Notes: generated by a model from the letters alone, not told the origin. A DNA stretch of 64,000 bases from Kushneria phyllosphaerae (GCF_900312995.1 NZ_ONZI01000004.1:124001-188000); one strand, 5' to 3'. Positions 1 to 8,675 are shown, counted from the first letter of the stretch. Translations and numbers: made by a program.

Positions 1-1245
1 ATCACTGGCCATTTCTCTGAAGGCCACGCGGCCCTCCCAGGGCCAGTGTCTGATACGCAGGCTTTCAAGCGCCTCGCGAGCGCGCAGGGTATGCGATTCC
101 AGACTTTCCTGATCGCAGCAGGCGCCGGCACAGCGTCCGATCTGATAGGCAAAGCAGCGCCCCTTGCCTCGCTCCAGCCCCATGACGCGCGGGCATAGAC
201 GCTGCTGTTCCACGATGCTTGTCAGCGCCTGAGTGGCCTCTCTTCGCGACCGAAACATGCCGTAGCGTGTGCCTGACACATCCTCGTGCAGCGTTTTTTG
301 TCCGGCCAGTTGCGGCGCCTGCGCGTCCGTTGGCCAGTACCAGGTATGAAGCCCGGCGCTGCGGCGTAGCCGGCGGTTATAAATGGGGGAGAGCTGTTTG
401 ATCAGACGTGCCTCAAGCAGCTGCGCTCCAAGATCGCCCGCGGTTTCATGCCATTCAAGATGACGCGTCTGCTGACAGATTTTCATCTCACGATCGTTAC
501 GGTGATCGTTATTGAAATGGCTCAGCACTCTGGAGCGCAGATTGATGCTCTTGCCCACATAAAGGGGCAGCTGATTATGCCCATAAAAAAGATAGACGCC
601 GGGCCGGGAGGGGATCTCATCAAGAAGCCCGGGGTCAAGCTGCGCGGGAAGACTGCGCCGACGCTCCTGATCAAGTACCCGAGTCTCGATCTGCTCGGTA
701 CAGTGATGCCTGGACCAATACTGCCAGATGGAAAACAGTGTCATGGTATCCCCCATCGCCCTATGGCGTGGCAAATGCGGCTCAAGCTGATAGCGCGTCA
801 AAAGAGCGTCCAGACCGTGATGGTGCGAGCTCTTGTCCAGCGCTCGCGACAGCTTGAGCGTACAGACGACGCGTCGTCGGAACTCGCGCCCCATCCGCCG
901 AAACTCGTTACGCAAAAAGCTGTAATCAAAGCGAGCGTTATGGGCAACGAGCCAGCCGTCTCCCAGCCACTGTTCGAATCTGTCGGCGATATCCTCAAAT
1001 ACCGGCGCGCCCGCCACCAGCGCATTGTCGATACCGGTCAGCGTGGCAATGCGCTCGGGGATATCAATGTCCGGATCCACCAGCGACTCGAAGCGATCAA
1101 CAATCCGACCATCCAATACACGAAGGGCTGCAATTTCGGTAATACGGTCCCTGGTAGCGCGCGTGCCGGTGGTTTCAAGATCAATAAAGATCAGCGGCGT
1201 ATCCGCCAGTGGCGGGTGCGTCTGCCCGCCTGGATGAGACGACAT
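1..1245 (-). CDS. 3'-5' exonuclease / GIY-YIG nuclease fusion (partial, 3' end outside window)
   Basis: The reverse strand is open from an ATG at 1245 to the window edge (415 codons, no stop reached), so the C-terminus is missing. The N-terminal part is a DEDDh exonuclease of the DNA polymerase III epsilon type: IDLETTG near residue 20 supplies the first acidic pair, VAHNARFD near residue 100 the next motif, and HRAMGDT near residue 150 the HxxxxxD motif. From about residue 200 it carries a GIY-YIG domain like that of UvrC and Cho (PGVYLFYG, then PLYVGKSINLRSR). A Cys-rich stretch follows near residue 360 (CFAYQIGRCAGAC), as in UvrC/Cho. The fusion suggests a DNA-repair nuclease combining exonuclease and incision activity; that role is inferred. 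It lies alone, divided from mntR by about 140 bp. Confidence 0.88.
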   Translation of the reverse strand, partial: MSSHPGGQTHPPLADTPLIFIDLETTGTRATRDRITEIAALRVLDGRIVDRFESLVDPDIDIPERIATLTGIDNALVAGAPVFEDIADRFEQWLGDGWLVAHNARFDYSFLRNEFRRMGREFRRRVVCTLKLSRALDKSSHHHGLDALLTRYQLEPHLPRHRAMGDTMTLFSIWQYWSRHHCTEQIETRVLDQERRRSLPAQLDPGLLDEIPSRPGVYLFYGHNQLPLYVGKSINLRSRVLSHFNNDHRNDREMKICQQTRHLEWHETAGDLGAQLLEARLIKQLSPIYNRRLRRSAGLHTWYWPTDAQAPQLAGQKTLHEDVSGTRYGMFRSRREATQALTSIVEQQRLCPRVMGLERGKGRCFAYQIGRCAGACCDQESLESHTLRAREALESLRIRHWPWEGRVAFREMASD

Positions 1246-1384
1246 GACCGGAGTCTCCCGACGCCTGTAGCGTCGTGCTGGAACACAAAAAAATGAACAC
1301 GCCTGCAGACAAGCCATGACGGCCGCAGGCGAAGCACTTCATTCAGGATAGGTAGTGAAACGTCAGGATGGGAAACGAGAGGTG

Positions 1385-1837
1385 TTAACGGCTGGTCACG
1401 CGAGAAATCGAATCAGGCACCAGGTGTGGATTATCGGCCAGAAAGCGATGCATGGCGGCGACGGTTTCATCGCTGCAGTGATGCTCAATACCTTCGGAAT
1501 CGGCACGTGCAATGCTTTCGGGCACTCCAAGTGCCAAAAGCGCCTGCAACACGACACTGTGGCGTGCCGCCACCTTATGGGCCAGCTCTTCTCCCTGCTC
1601 GGTCAAAAAGATACCCCGGTAGGGACGCGCATTGACCAGCCCGTCACGCTTGAGCCGCGTGACGACCTTGGAGACGGCCGCCGGGCTGACACCGAAACGG
1701 TCAGCAAGATCACTGGCACGCGCTTCCCCCAGATGACGATGCAGATGCGCGATTTCCTCCACATAGTCCTCTACCAGTTCACGCTGGTGATCCTGGCGCA
1801 CGCGCTCAAAATGTTCGTGGTGGGACGTTGATGGCAT
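1385..1837 (-). CDS. mntR: Manganese-responsive transcriptional regulator MntR (DtxR family)
   Basis: A 150-aa DtxR/MntR-family repressor, close to the usual 140-155 aa. A winged helix-turn-helix (about residues 35-85, ASDLADRFGVSPAAVSKVV) is followed by a dimerisation and metal-binding helix region. The IEHHC stretch near residue 118, with the preceding acidic residues, matches the C-terminal Mn-ligand block of MntR, and the N-terminal D/E-rich helix would supply the others. Members of the family bind Mn2+ and repress Mn importers such as mntH, or activate exporters. No manganese transporter lies in the window, so the targets are elsewhere. The upstream region (1838-1930) is AT-rich and contains a TATAAT. 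No SH3-like domain is present, which fits MntR rather than DtxR/IdeR. Confidence 0.88.
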   Translation of the reverse strand: MPSTSHHEHFERVRQDHQRELVEDYVEEIAHLHRHLGEARASDLADRFGVSPAAVSKVVTRLKRDGLVNARPYRGIFLTEQGEELAHKVAARHSVVLQALLALGVPESIARADSEGIEHHCSDETVAAMHRFLADNPHLVPDSISRVTSR

Positions 1838-2103
1838 GACTCTCTCTTGATCGATCGCCGAAACGGAAATAAAAGTAACACATAAAAGTTGACTATTATA
1901 ATAAGGATTGTAAACAACGCCGTATTCAACAACCTCTGTCCAAAGCTGCCCCTGGACCTTTATTTCAAAGGCCCGTGACCCTTTTTATGTACTCGAGTTT
2001 TACCCTGCTTTTCGCTCAGACTTTTGCCGTCATGTCTGTGCTCTTCCGACACTTTCATGAGTGCCTTCAAGAGTAATTTCATAAGGAAATGAAAACACTT
2101 CCC
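1838..2103. other. Intergenic region between mntR and thiY-like gene
   Basis: This 266-bp stretch holds the mntR promoter side (AT-rich 1865-1925, with a TATAAT read on the minus strand) and the downstream region of the thiamine-precursor transporter operon. A weak hairpin formed by AAAGG and CCCTTT near 1970-1986 could end transcription. No gene is supported. Confidence 0.4.
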
Positions 2104-3117
2104 TCACTCGCCGGCTGCATTGACGTCTTCGGCCAGACGGTCGACAGGTACCCGCTTTTTAATCACGCCGCGATCCAGCAGAAAGCTTTCAAAATCCCGA
2201 TAGCGGGCCGTATCAAGCGCTGCCGGGCGCAGTGAAAAGCGGGCAATGCTGGCCTCCCATGCCTTGTGATTGACCTCATTGTCCAGCGATGAATCGTAGG
2301 CCTTGAACAGTGTCCAGCTCTGCTCGGGATGGTTTACGATCCACATCGTGGCCTGCTCAATGGCTTTCATGAAGCGCGAGACCAGCGGGCGTTTTTCATC
2401 AAGTGTTTCGGTATTGGCCAAAAAGATCAGCTCATCATAGATGGGCACGCCCTGCTCCTCGATAAAGAAGGCGCGGCCTTCGACGCCTTCCTGCGCCAGC
2501 TGGGCCGGTTCAAAATTGCGAAAGGCGCCTGTTACCGCATCGACCTGGCGGCTCAAAAGGGCAGGGGTGAGGGCAAAGTTGACGTTGACGGGCTCGATAT
2601 CACTCATGGCAAGGCCTGAATGATTCAGCATCGCTTCCAGCAGCACCTCTTCAACGCCACCCACCGAGTAGCCCACTCGCTTGCCCTTGAGATCACTGAA
2701 TCGATGAATATCGCTGTCGGCGCGCACCATCACGACGCTCAGCGGTGTACCAATCAACGTGCCAACCCGTTTTACCGGCAGCCCCTCATCCACCTGGAGA
2801 TGAAGCTGGGGTTGATAGCTCAGGGCTAGATCCTCCCGACCGGCGGCCACCAGCTTGGGCGGCGCCGTTGGGTCGGCGGGTGTATCGATGGTGACCTTTA
2901 GACCGAGATCGCGAAAAAACCCCTTTTGCTGGGCAATGATGATCGGCCCGTGGCTTGGATTGACATACCAGTCCAGCATCAGGCGCAAGGATGCCTCGGG
3001 GGGCGAGGACAGAGGCGCGGGCGCATTTTTGTCAGCACGCTCGTCGGCCCGGACAGTCCCGCTCAGCAAAACGGCGACAAGGGCTGTCCAACACAGTCGA
3101 TCCAGCATTTTTTTCAT
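2104..3117 (-). CDS. thiY: ABC transporter substrate-binding protein, thiamine-precursor (NMT1/THI5-like) family
   Basis: A 337-aa periplasmic binding protein of the NMT1/THI5-like family. The start at 3117 is preferred because it begins with a clear signal peptide (MKKMLDRLCWTALVAVLLSG, then cleavage near VRADE) and overlaps the permease stop-start in an ATGA. LMLDWYVNPSHGPIIIAQQKGFF is a family hallmark: a WY.N..H.G stretch that contacts the pyrimidine in related proteins. ThiY in the ThiXYZ systems binds formylaminopyrimidine or a similar HMP precursor. The operon is headed by a TPP riboswitch, which strongly supports a thiamine-related substrate; the exact ligand is not shown by the sequence. 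It is the last gene of the operon. Confidence 0.88.
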   Translation of the reverse strand: MKKMLDRLCWTALVAVLLSGTVRADERADKNAPAPLSSPPEASLRLMLDWYVNPSHGPIIIAQQKGFFRDLGLKVTIDTPADPTAPPKLVAAGREDLALSYQPQLHLQVDEGLPVKRVGTLIGTPLSVVMVRADSDIHRFSDLKGKRVGYSVGGVEEVLLEAMLNHSGLAMSDIEPVNVNFALTPALLSRQVDAVTGAFRNFEPAQLAQEGVEGRAFFIEEQGVPIYDELIFLANTETLDEKRPLVSRFMKAIEQATMWIVNHPEQSWTLFKAYDSSLDNEVNHKAWEASIARFSLRPAALDTARYRDFESFLLDRGVIKKRVPVDRLAEDVNAAGE

Positions 3118-3905
3118 GTTATTTCTCCATTGATAAGCGCGTGCCTGCCGGTACGGTCCGGCTGCCAGGGCATGGCCAGACGGCACAAACGGTCGACCGT
3201 AAAATAAAGTGTGATAGTGATTGCCAGCAGCACGATCAGGGCAGCAAACATGAGATCGGTCTGCATGCGGCCGTTGGCCTGCAGCATGAGATATCCAAGA
3301 CCGGCGCTGGAGCCAACCCATTCGCCGATAATGGCGCCGATGGGGGCAGCCGTGGCGGCCATGCGAAGTCCCGAGGCCAGCGACGGCAAGGCCGCCGGCA
3401 GTCGGACATAAAAAAGCTGACGATGAGCACTGCCGCCCATGGTGGTCGCCAGATCAAGCCAGCCGGGCTGTGTCTGGCGCAGGCCGTCGTAACAGGTCGA
3501 GGCAATCGGGAAATAGATGATCAAGGTCGCCATGACGACTTTTGATCCCGGGCCGTAGCCGAACCAGAGGACCAGCAGCGGGGCAATGGCAAATACCGGA
3601 ATCGCCTGAGTCAAAAGCAGCAACGGCAGCACGGTCGAGCGCAGAAAGGCCCAGCGCGACAGCGTCAGTGCCGTGACAGTGCCCAGAAGGGTTCCGCACA
3701 GAAAGCCGGCCACGATTTCACCAAGTGTGATCAGCGCGTGATGCCATAAAAGCCCGGACTGTGCGACCAGGGTTTGCATGACGCTCAAGGGCGCCGGCAG
3801 CATATAGCGCGGCACACCGCACAGGATGACCAGCTGCCAGAGCCCTGTCAGCACGGCAGAGGCCAGAATCAGGCGCAGCAGGGCCGGACAGGGAAATCGT
3901 GTCAT
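3114..3905 (-). CDS. thiX: ABC transporter permease (ThiX-like)
   Basis: A 263-aa integral membrane permease with about six hydrophobic segments, of the SsuC/TauC/ThiX family. The EAA loop is seen as MGGSAHRQLFYVRLPAALPS (near residues 155-175). It sits between the ATPase and the binding protein, overlapping each by 4 nt (ATGA junctions), so the three are probably translationally coupled. With ThiY and ThiZ homologues and the upstream TPP riboswitch, it is likely the inner-membrane channel for a thiamine pyrimidine precursor. The family also transports sulfonates and nitrate, but the riboswitch argues against these. Confidence 0.87.
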   Translation of the reverse strand: MTRFPCPALLRLILASAVLTGLWQLVILCGVPRYMLPAPLSVMQTLVAQSGLLWHHALITLGEIVAGFLCGTLLGTVTALTLSRWAFLRSTVLPLLLLTQAIPVFAIAPLLVLWFGYGPGSKVVMATLIIYFPIASTCYDGLRQTQPGWLDLATTMGGSAHRQLFYVRLPAALPSLASGLRMAATAAPIGAIIGEWVGSSAGLGYLMLQANGRMQTDLMFAALIVLLAITITLYFTVDRLCRLAMPWQPDRTGRHALINGEIT

Positions 3906-4666
3906 GACGTCTGTTCCGTCAGGGCGTTTAAAAGCTCGCCGTGATGGTGACTCATGGCAGGCGTCGCAGGATTACGCGGCGGGTTGCCCTCGGGCGGCAG
4001 AACACGCTCGACACGCGCTGGGCTACCTCGCATGACCAGCAGTTGATCCCCCAGCCGCAGCGCTTCGAGGGGATCATGCGTCACCATCAACACAATACGA
4101 TCCGACAGCAGCTCACAGGCCTGAGCGTGAATATCCAGACGAGTTATCGCATCCAGCGCGGCGAAAGGCTCATCCATTAACACCAGCGTTGCCTGTTCGA
4201 AAAGTGTCCGTGCCAGCGCCACGCGTGCACGCTCTCCGCCGGAAAGCGTTTGCGGATAGCGCCGTGCAGCACGACCCAGCCCGACCCGTTCGAGAAGCGC
4301 CATGGCACGATCAACATCCTGCGGCTCACCGCGCATGACCGCCCCCAGCTGAACGTTATCAATCACACGTCGCCAGGGAAGCAGAAGATCCTGCTGCCCC
4401 ATCCAGGCAATACGCTGCTTGAAAGGGCGGTCGGAGTTATCGACCAGGGTCAGGTGTGCATTACTTGAGACGTCAAGCCCTGCCATCATGCGCAGCAGAG
4501 AACTCTTGCCACAGCCGCTTTTCCCCAGCAAACAGCTCCAGCTGGATGCGGGAAGTGACAGGGATATATCGTCGAAAAGCACTCGAGCATCGAAGGCCAA
4601 GCGTGCGTTGAGCACCCGAAGCCCATCAGGCACGAGAGAATCGGAAGGTGGAGCTGATGGTCGCAT
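3902..4666 (-). CDS. thiZ: ABC transporter ATP-binding protein (ThiZ-like)
   Basis: A 254-aa ABC ATPase. Walker A is GKSGCGKSS near residue 48, the Q-loop is in WMGQQDLLLPW, the signature is LSGGERARVALAR near residue 140 and Walker B is LVLMDEPFAALD near residue 160, with the switch His in VTHDPLEAL. It is the first gene after the TPP riboswitch and overlaps the permease by 4 nt. It energises uptake of a thiamine precursor with the adjacent permease and binding protein. Sequence alone would only place it in the nitrate/sulfonate/taurine/thiamine-precursor ATPase group; the riboswitch gives the specific assignment. Confidence 0.88.
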   Translation of the reverse strand: MRPSAPPSDSLVPDGLRVLNARLAFDARVLFDDISLSLPASSWSCLLGKSGCGKSSLLRMMAGLDVSSNAHLTLVDNSDRPFKQRIAWMGQQDLLLPWRRVIDNVQLGAVMRGEPQDVDRAMALLERVGLGRAARRYPQTLSGGERARVALARTLFEQATLVLMDEPFAALDAITRLDIHAQACELLSDRIVLMVTHDPLEALRLGDQLLVMRGSPARVERVLPPEGNPPRNPATPAMSHHHGELLNALTEQTS

Positions 4667-4712
4667 GAAAGCCCTGTTGAAAGGGCGAAGGGCACGGCTT
4701 GCGTGATTCGAA

Positions 4713-4815
4713 ATCCCTCCGCCGGCATGAACCGGATCAGGTAATGGGCGCTTTTTGAACGCCTTGCGGGTTGTGGCTGGCCACTCTCAGCATCGATGTG
4801 TCTCGATACACCCCG
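4713..4815 (-). promoter_or_regulatory. TPP (THI-box) riboswitch
   Basis: Read on the minus strand, the segment has the conserved THI-box blocks in order: a GGGGTG start, CTGAGAGT, then ACCTGATCCGGTTCATGCC and a closing GCGGAGGGA. These are the P1 strand, the pyrimidine-sensor J3/2 and the pyrophosphate-sensor P4/P5 elements. It ends about 45 nt before the ATP-binding protein start, leaving room for a translational or transcriptional expression platform. It should shut the transporter operon off when thiamine pyrophosphate is plentiful. Confidence 0.93.
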
Positions 4816-4945
4816 TTCGAACACCGCCGAGTCTAGCGCCCCATGTCCGTGGCTACCATGATTTCGTACCTGACAACGCCATTATTTCTGCAATCCACAT
4901 AAAGGACTTTTTTATAAGGGCGTTATTTGCATACTAAAGGGAAGC

Positions 4946-5836
4946 ATGCCGTTTCCGGTGCATTTCATTAAAAAGGACCGCCTCTGCATGACACCACCGA
5001 GTGAACTAACCGAGCGACTCTCCTTTTTTCTGGGGCGCCAGCTTATTGCCCAGCCGCTGGACTGGGAGGATGCCTCCAACTGGCGCTGGAAGAGCGAGGC
5101 GCTGTCGCCGGAGATGATTCGCATGGCGCGCACCAGCATCAACGACCCGTTCTGGCATGGTCTGTGGGCGCTGTTCGGATTCGATCGCTGGCAACATGCC
5201 GAACACCTGACACGCCTGGCCGGTAATCTGCCCGCGCATTTGCCCATGTTGCCGCTGCCCATGACATGGCTGGGCGAGCTCCAGGGCGCCCCGGTCTGGA
5301 GTCTGCCCAGGCGCGCCGGGCGTACTACCACCATGGATACCTCGTTCACCTCAAGGCTTGGGGAACAGATTGGACGTCTTCATGGGGTGCCGGTATCGGG
5401 CTGGGGGCACCCGCTGGCAACCGTATGGCCCCTGTCTGCCTGGCCACAAAAGACAAAACGCTATCTTGATCAGTATGTGCCGCCAGAGGTACTTCGCGAT
5501 CTACCCGCTCGGATTCCTGTCCCGGATGCCGCGGTATGGTGTCTGCCGGATTTGCGCGATGACCAGTTCATCCAGGGGGCTACCGACTGGTGCTGGAGCG
5601 ACTGGGAAGCACTGGTGTGGGCGCCTCGCGAGTTTGACTGGGCACTGATCGAGCTTTTGATTACCGACCCTGATCAGCAGCGTCATTTTCTGGATCGCTA
5701 CTGGCAGTTCTGCGAAGTCATCGACCTCAGGGCGCATCGATTGGTCTGCCGGGCCATTCTATGGCGATTCAACTGCTTTGGGCCCTGTCCATGGGCACGG
5801 ATACGCGATGCTTCCCGCTGGCTGGACTATCAGTAA
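4946..5836 (+). CDS. Phosphotransferase (APH)-like protein with degenerate catalytic loop
   Basis: A 296-aa soluble protein whose middle and C-terminal layout resembles the aminoglycoside phosphotransferase/choline kinase fold: GEQIGRLHGVPVSGWGHPL mimics the APH lid region, CLPDLRDDQF (Asp202, Gln207) sits where HGDLxxxN normally lies, and SDWEALVWAPREFDWALIE resembles the IDWE..GDP.FDLA motif. The catalytic Asp seems retained, but the His and Asn of the loop are replaced. It may be a divergent kinase or a non-catalytic relative; the substrate is unknown. It is a single gene after a 130-bp spacer from the riboswitch. An alternative start at 4988 has a comparable ribosome-binding site. A gene is clear; the fold call is moderate. 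Confidence 0.6.
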   Translation: MPFPVHFIKKDRLCMTPPSELTERLSFFLGRQLIAQPLDWEDASNWRWKSEALSPEMIRMARTSINDPFWHGLWALFGFDRWQHAEHLTRLAGNLPAHLPMLPLPMTWLGELQGAPVWSLPRRAGRTTTMDTSFTSRLGEQIGRLHGVPVSGWGHPLATVWPLSAWPQKTKRYLDQYVPPEVLRDLPARIPVPDAAVWCLPDLRDDQFIQGATDWCWSDWEALVWAPREFDWALIELLITDPDQQRHFLDRYWQFCEVIDLRAHRLVCRAILWRFNCFGPCPWARIRDASRWLDYQ

Positions 5837-5962
5837 AGCCACCCTCAGTGAATCCACCCTTGATATGGAATGTTTGATCATGGCCATTCAGGGGCGTGGA
5901 TGATAAAGGGCAGCGTTCATGGCACACTACGGCTTATTACAAGAGGTTATTAAAGAAACGCC

Positions 5963-7672
5963 GTGATCGACTTTAACAGCATATTCCTGATTGGCGGATT
6001 ACTGGTGGCCATGAGCATTCTGGCCAGCCGGGTATCCGCACGTATTGGCCTGCCGCTGCTTCCCCTGTTTCTTGGCATCGGTATGCTGGCCGGCGTTGAC
6101 GGCCTGGGGCTGATCAATTTCAGCGACTACAACCTGGCCTACCTGATTGGCCAGCTGGCACTGGCCATGATCCTTCTGGACGGCGGCCTTCGAACCCGCA
6201 TGAAAACATTCAGGGTGGGCCTGCGACCGGCCCTGTCGCTGGCCACCCTGGGCGTTTTTCTGACCAGCGGCCTGACCGGGCTGTTTGCCATGTGGGTATT
6301 CGATCTCAGCGTGTTTCAGGGGCTGTTGGTCGGCGCCATCGTCGGCTCCACGGATGCTGCGGCCGTATTTTCAATGCTCAGCGGGCAGGGGATTCGTCTT
6401 AACGAACGCGTCGGGGCAACGCTTGAGATCGAGTCGGGAACCAATGACCCGATGGCCATCTTTCTGACCCTGATTCTGTCGCAGACGCTGGCAGGCTCCA
6501 TCGACAGTATCTCCGGTACGCTTTTGATGTTCGTCGAACAGTTCGGCATTGGCACTGTGGCCGGCATTGCCAGCGGCTGGCTGCTGGGTCGCCTGCTGCG
6601 CTGGCTGGATCTGGCGCCGGGGCTTTATTCGCTTCTGGCAGCGGCCATGGGCTTTAGCGTTTTTGCGTTGACCAACATGCTGGGCGGCAGCGGTTTTCTG
6701 GCCATCTATCTGGCCGGGGTCATGATTGGCAATATCCGCGGCAAGCATCTCGAGTTCATCCTGCCGGTGCATGATGGTCTGGCGTGGCTGAGTCAGATCG
6801 GGCTTTTTCTGACGCTGGGACTGCTGGTGACACCCAGTGAAATGGTCGACTATGCCTGGTCCAGCGTCATGGTGGCCGTGGTGCTGATCTTTGTGGCACG
6901 CCCCTTGTCGGTACTGCTGAGCCTCAAGCCCTTTTTCGGCTTTCGCTGGCGAGAGCTGGCCTTTATCTCCTGGGTAGGTCTGCGCGGGGGCGTGCCGATC
7001 GTTCTGGCCATTTTTCCGGTCATCGCTGGTGTTGAAAATGCCTCGCTCTACTTCAACGTGGCCTTCTTCGTGGTGCTGATCTCGCTCGTACTACAGGGCA
7101 CTACAATCGGCCATATGGCCCGCTGGCTCAAGGTCGAAATTCCTGCCGAAACCGCGCCGGCTCGACGCCGATTGCTGGGCGTGCTACCTGAAGATGACTA
7201 TGAAATGTTCGTCTACAAGGTGGACAGCAAGCGCGTTGAAAATACCCCGCTGAGGATGCTGCGCTTTCCTTCCGGTGCTGTGGTGGCTGCCGTTTTTCGT
7301 GAGCACGTCATGATTCATCCTACCGGCAGCACGCGATTGCAGTCCGGAGATGTGGCCTGTGTGATTGCCCGAACTCACGACCTCAATGCCATCAATCATC
7401 TGTTCAATGGCGATGCAGAGCTCAAGCGCGAGCGCGATTTCTTCGGCGCCTTTGCCCTGTCAGGGGAGGCCTCAATGGGCGATGTGGCCGATGCCTATGG
7501 ACTGACCCTGTCACGCTGGGAGCGTGAAGAAACGCTGGGCGCCTTTATTGCGCGTCGCGTAGGGGGCTACCCGGTTGTGGGCGATGATATCGACTGGCAT
7601 GGCATTCACTGGGTCGTGCAGGATGTGGAAGGTAACAATGTGACCCGAGTGGGCCTGAGGCTACATGGCTAG
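5963..7672 (+). CDS. cvrA: Potassium/proton antiporter, CvrA/NhaP2 type
   Basis: A 569-aa protein starting at a GTG. Residues 1-390 form a CPA1-type antiporter with about 12-13 membrane helices. The motifs GSTDAAAVFS, ESGTNDPMAIF and WVGLRGGVPIVLA mark the ion-translocating core. Residues about 410-480 form a TrkA-C (RCK-C) domain and the last 80 residues a CorC/HlyC-type domain, the architecture of CvrA (NhaP2). Family members exchange K+ for H+ and protect cells from K+ excess and low osmolarity, which suits a halophile. It is monocistronic and ends at a strong bidirectional terminator. Confidence 0.9.
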   Translation: MIDFNSIFLIGGLLVAMSILASRVSARIGLPLLPLFLGIGMLAGVDGLGLINFSDYNLAYLIGQLALAMILLDGGLRTRMKTFRVGLRPALSLATLGVFLTSGLTGLFAMWVFDLSVFQGLLVGAIVGSTDAAAVFSMLSGQGIRLNERVGATLEIESGTNDPMAIFLTLILSQTLAGSIDSISGTLLMFVEQFGIGTVAGIASGWLLGRLLRWLDLAPGLYSLLAAAMGFSVFALTNMLGGSGFLAIYLAGVMIGNIRGKHLEFILPVHDGLAWLSQIGLFLTLGLLVTPSEMVDYAWSSVMVAVVLIFVARPLSVLLSLKPFFGFRWRELAFISWVGLRGGVPIVLAIFPVIAGVENASLYFNVAFFVVLISLVLQGTTIGHMARWLKVEIPAETAPARRRLLGVLPEDDYEMFVYKVDSKRVENTPLRMLRFPSGAVVAAVFREHVMIHPTGSTRLQSGDVACVIARTHDLNAINHLFNGDAELKRERDFFGAFALSGEASMGDVADAYGLTLSRWEREETLGAFIARRVGGYPVVGDDIDWHGIHWVVQDVEGNNVTRVGLRLHG

Positions 7673-7697
7673 TTCAGTGCCCGGTCAGTGTGCGAAC

Positions 7698-7731
7698 ACC
7701 AAAGCGCCCGCTATTCAGCGGGCGCTTTGGT
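7698..7731. terminator. Bidirectional terminator between cvrA and the small unknown gene
   Basis: A perfect hairpin: CAAAGCGCCCGC, loop TATTCA, then GCGGGCGCTTTG. It lies 26 bp past the antiporter stop and before the convergent small gene ending at 7746, so it can serve both strands. Confidence 0.8.
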
Positions 7732-7745
7732 ATCGAAATGGCCAA

Positions 7746-7985
7746 TCAGTTCATGACGCGCCACTTGTTGTTCTTTTGCGAGGTCGGCGGCAACGGCTCA
7801 TCATCATGATCGAGCTGAATGCGCGTCGACTCATCCAGTAAATCGCCCTGAGGCGTACATTCCTGAAACTCACCTGCATGGCCCGGACGATCACCGACAT
7901 CAAAGATACCGGGCGGGTTATCGCCCTGATGTTCGCCTTCCCGATCCATGTTGCCCTTGGTAAAACCGCGTCCGCTGTTGGCCAT
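7746..7985 (-). CDS. Small hydrophilic protein of unknown function (79 aa)
   Basis: A short, very hydrophilic protein rich in Gly, Asp, Glu and Gln (starts MANSGRGFTKGNMDREGEH), with no membrane segment or signal. It sits between a bidirectional terminator and its own start region, preceded on the minus strand by an AGGGAGAAG ribosome-binding site close to the ATG, which supports translation. Its composition resembles small stress or disordered proteins, but no family is recognised. Confidence 0.55.
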   Translation of the reverse strand: MANSGRGFTKGNMDREGEHQGDNPPGIFDVGDRPGHAGEFQECTPQGDLLDESTRIQLDHDDEPLPPTSQKNNKWRVMN

Positions 7986-8103
7986 TGGAGCTTCTCCCTG
8001 TCATTTGATGTCACTGGAATGAGACTAGGCAAGGCAGCATTACTGTGCAACCAACAGCGCAACGTCACAGAGTCTCAAGGATGGAAGAGCAAATAACGAA
8101 ACA

Positions 8104-8436
8104 TCAGCGCCTGCCAGCCTCTCTGGTACTGTTTAACTGTCGAAACGCGTGCACCGCACTGTCACTGATGCCCTGCTGGCGATAACAGGCTTCAATGTTG
8201 ATAAAGACTTCCAGCATGTCCTGATCAAGGTAGAGTTCGTCCACCTTGTCGCCGCCCTGCCAAAGTTCCAGACAGGTGGCACCCGAGTCACAGGGCTGCT
8301 GAACGACTTCGCTCGGAAAATGCTCACGGGCAGTATCAAAAGCTCTTTGCAAACGCACAGGTGTCAAAGCCATGGCCTCGGTATGCAGGGGGATGGTTTG
8401 ACAGTAAGGGCAGATGGCTGGATTGTAAATTTCCAA
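8104..8436 (-). CDS. Hypothetical protein with an N-terminal CPYC motif (110 aa)
   Basis: A 110-aa soluble protein beginning with a CPYC pair (residues 9-12), followed by an alpha-helical, acidic body with two further cysteines (CDSGATC near residue 50). The cysteines could bind zinc, but the second pair has unusual spacing. No family is recognised. The coding frame is better than the shadow frames in composition, and the gene sits alone between the 79-aa gene and the tRNA-Ser. Confidence 0.55.
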   Translation of the reverse strand: MEIYNPAICPYCQTIPLHTEAMALTPVRLQRAFDTAREHFPSEVVQQPCDSGATCLELWQGGDKVDELYLDQDMLEVFINIEACYRQQGISDSAVHAFRQLNSTREAGRR

Positions 8437-8530
8437 TTCATGAAAATTAATGCCTGAAGCTTGCAGGACCTGGTACCGAAGCGTCAGATGACAGGTATTC
8501 GCCGGCCCATAGACAACCCTCTGAAACGGA

Positions 8531-8566
8531 AAAAGCCTGCCAATCGATGATTGGCAGGCTTTTCAA
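8531..8566 (-). terminator. Terminator of tRNA-Ser
   Basis: A hairpin with arms AAAGCCTGCCAAT and ATTGGCAGGCTTT and a short loop, followed on the minus strand by a T-run, directly downstream of the tRNA. Confidence 0.8.
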
Positions 8567-8570
8567 ATAA

Positions 8571-8660
8571 TGGCGGAGGGACAGGGATTCGAACCCTGGA
8601 AGGGCATTAACCCTTGCCGGTTTTCAAGACCGGTGCATTCAACCGCTCTGCCATCCCTCC
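8571..8660 (-). tRNA. tRNA-Ser (anticodon UGA)
   Basis: Read on the minus strand this is a 90-nt class II tRNA: acceptor GGAGGGA pairs with TCCCTCC, and CCA is encoded. The anticodon arm is CCGGT-CTTGAAA-ACCGG, giving anticodon TGA (serine UCA codons). A long variable arm (CAAGGGTTAATGCCCTT) and a normal TTCGAAT T-loop are present. No integrase or direct repeat marks it as an attachment site. Confidence 0.95.
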
Positions 8661-8675
8661 GGCTTACGGCGATGC

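Noticed and set aside
448..1296. 282-codon plus-strand frame at the left edge
   Set aside because: Antisense to the exonuclease/GIY-YIG gene, which shows clear catalytic motifs in the opposite strand.
2104..3321. Longer start for the thiamine-precursor binding protein
   Set aside because: The extra 68 codons lie inside the permease gene and lack a signal peptide; the start at 3117 gives a proper signal sequence and ATGA overlap.
8571..8660. tRNA-Ser as integration site
   Set aside because: No integrase, direct repeat or foreign segment follows the tRNA 3' end; the recombinase at 24.4 kb is too distant and not linked.
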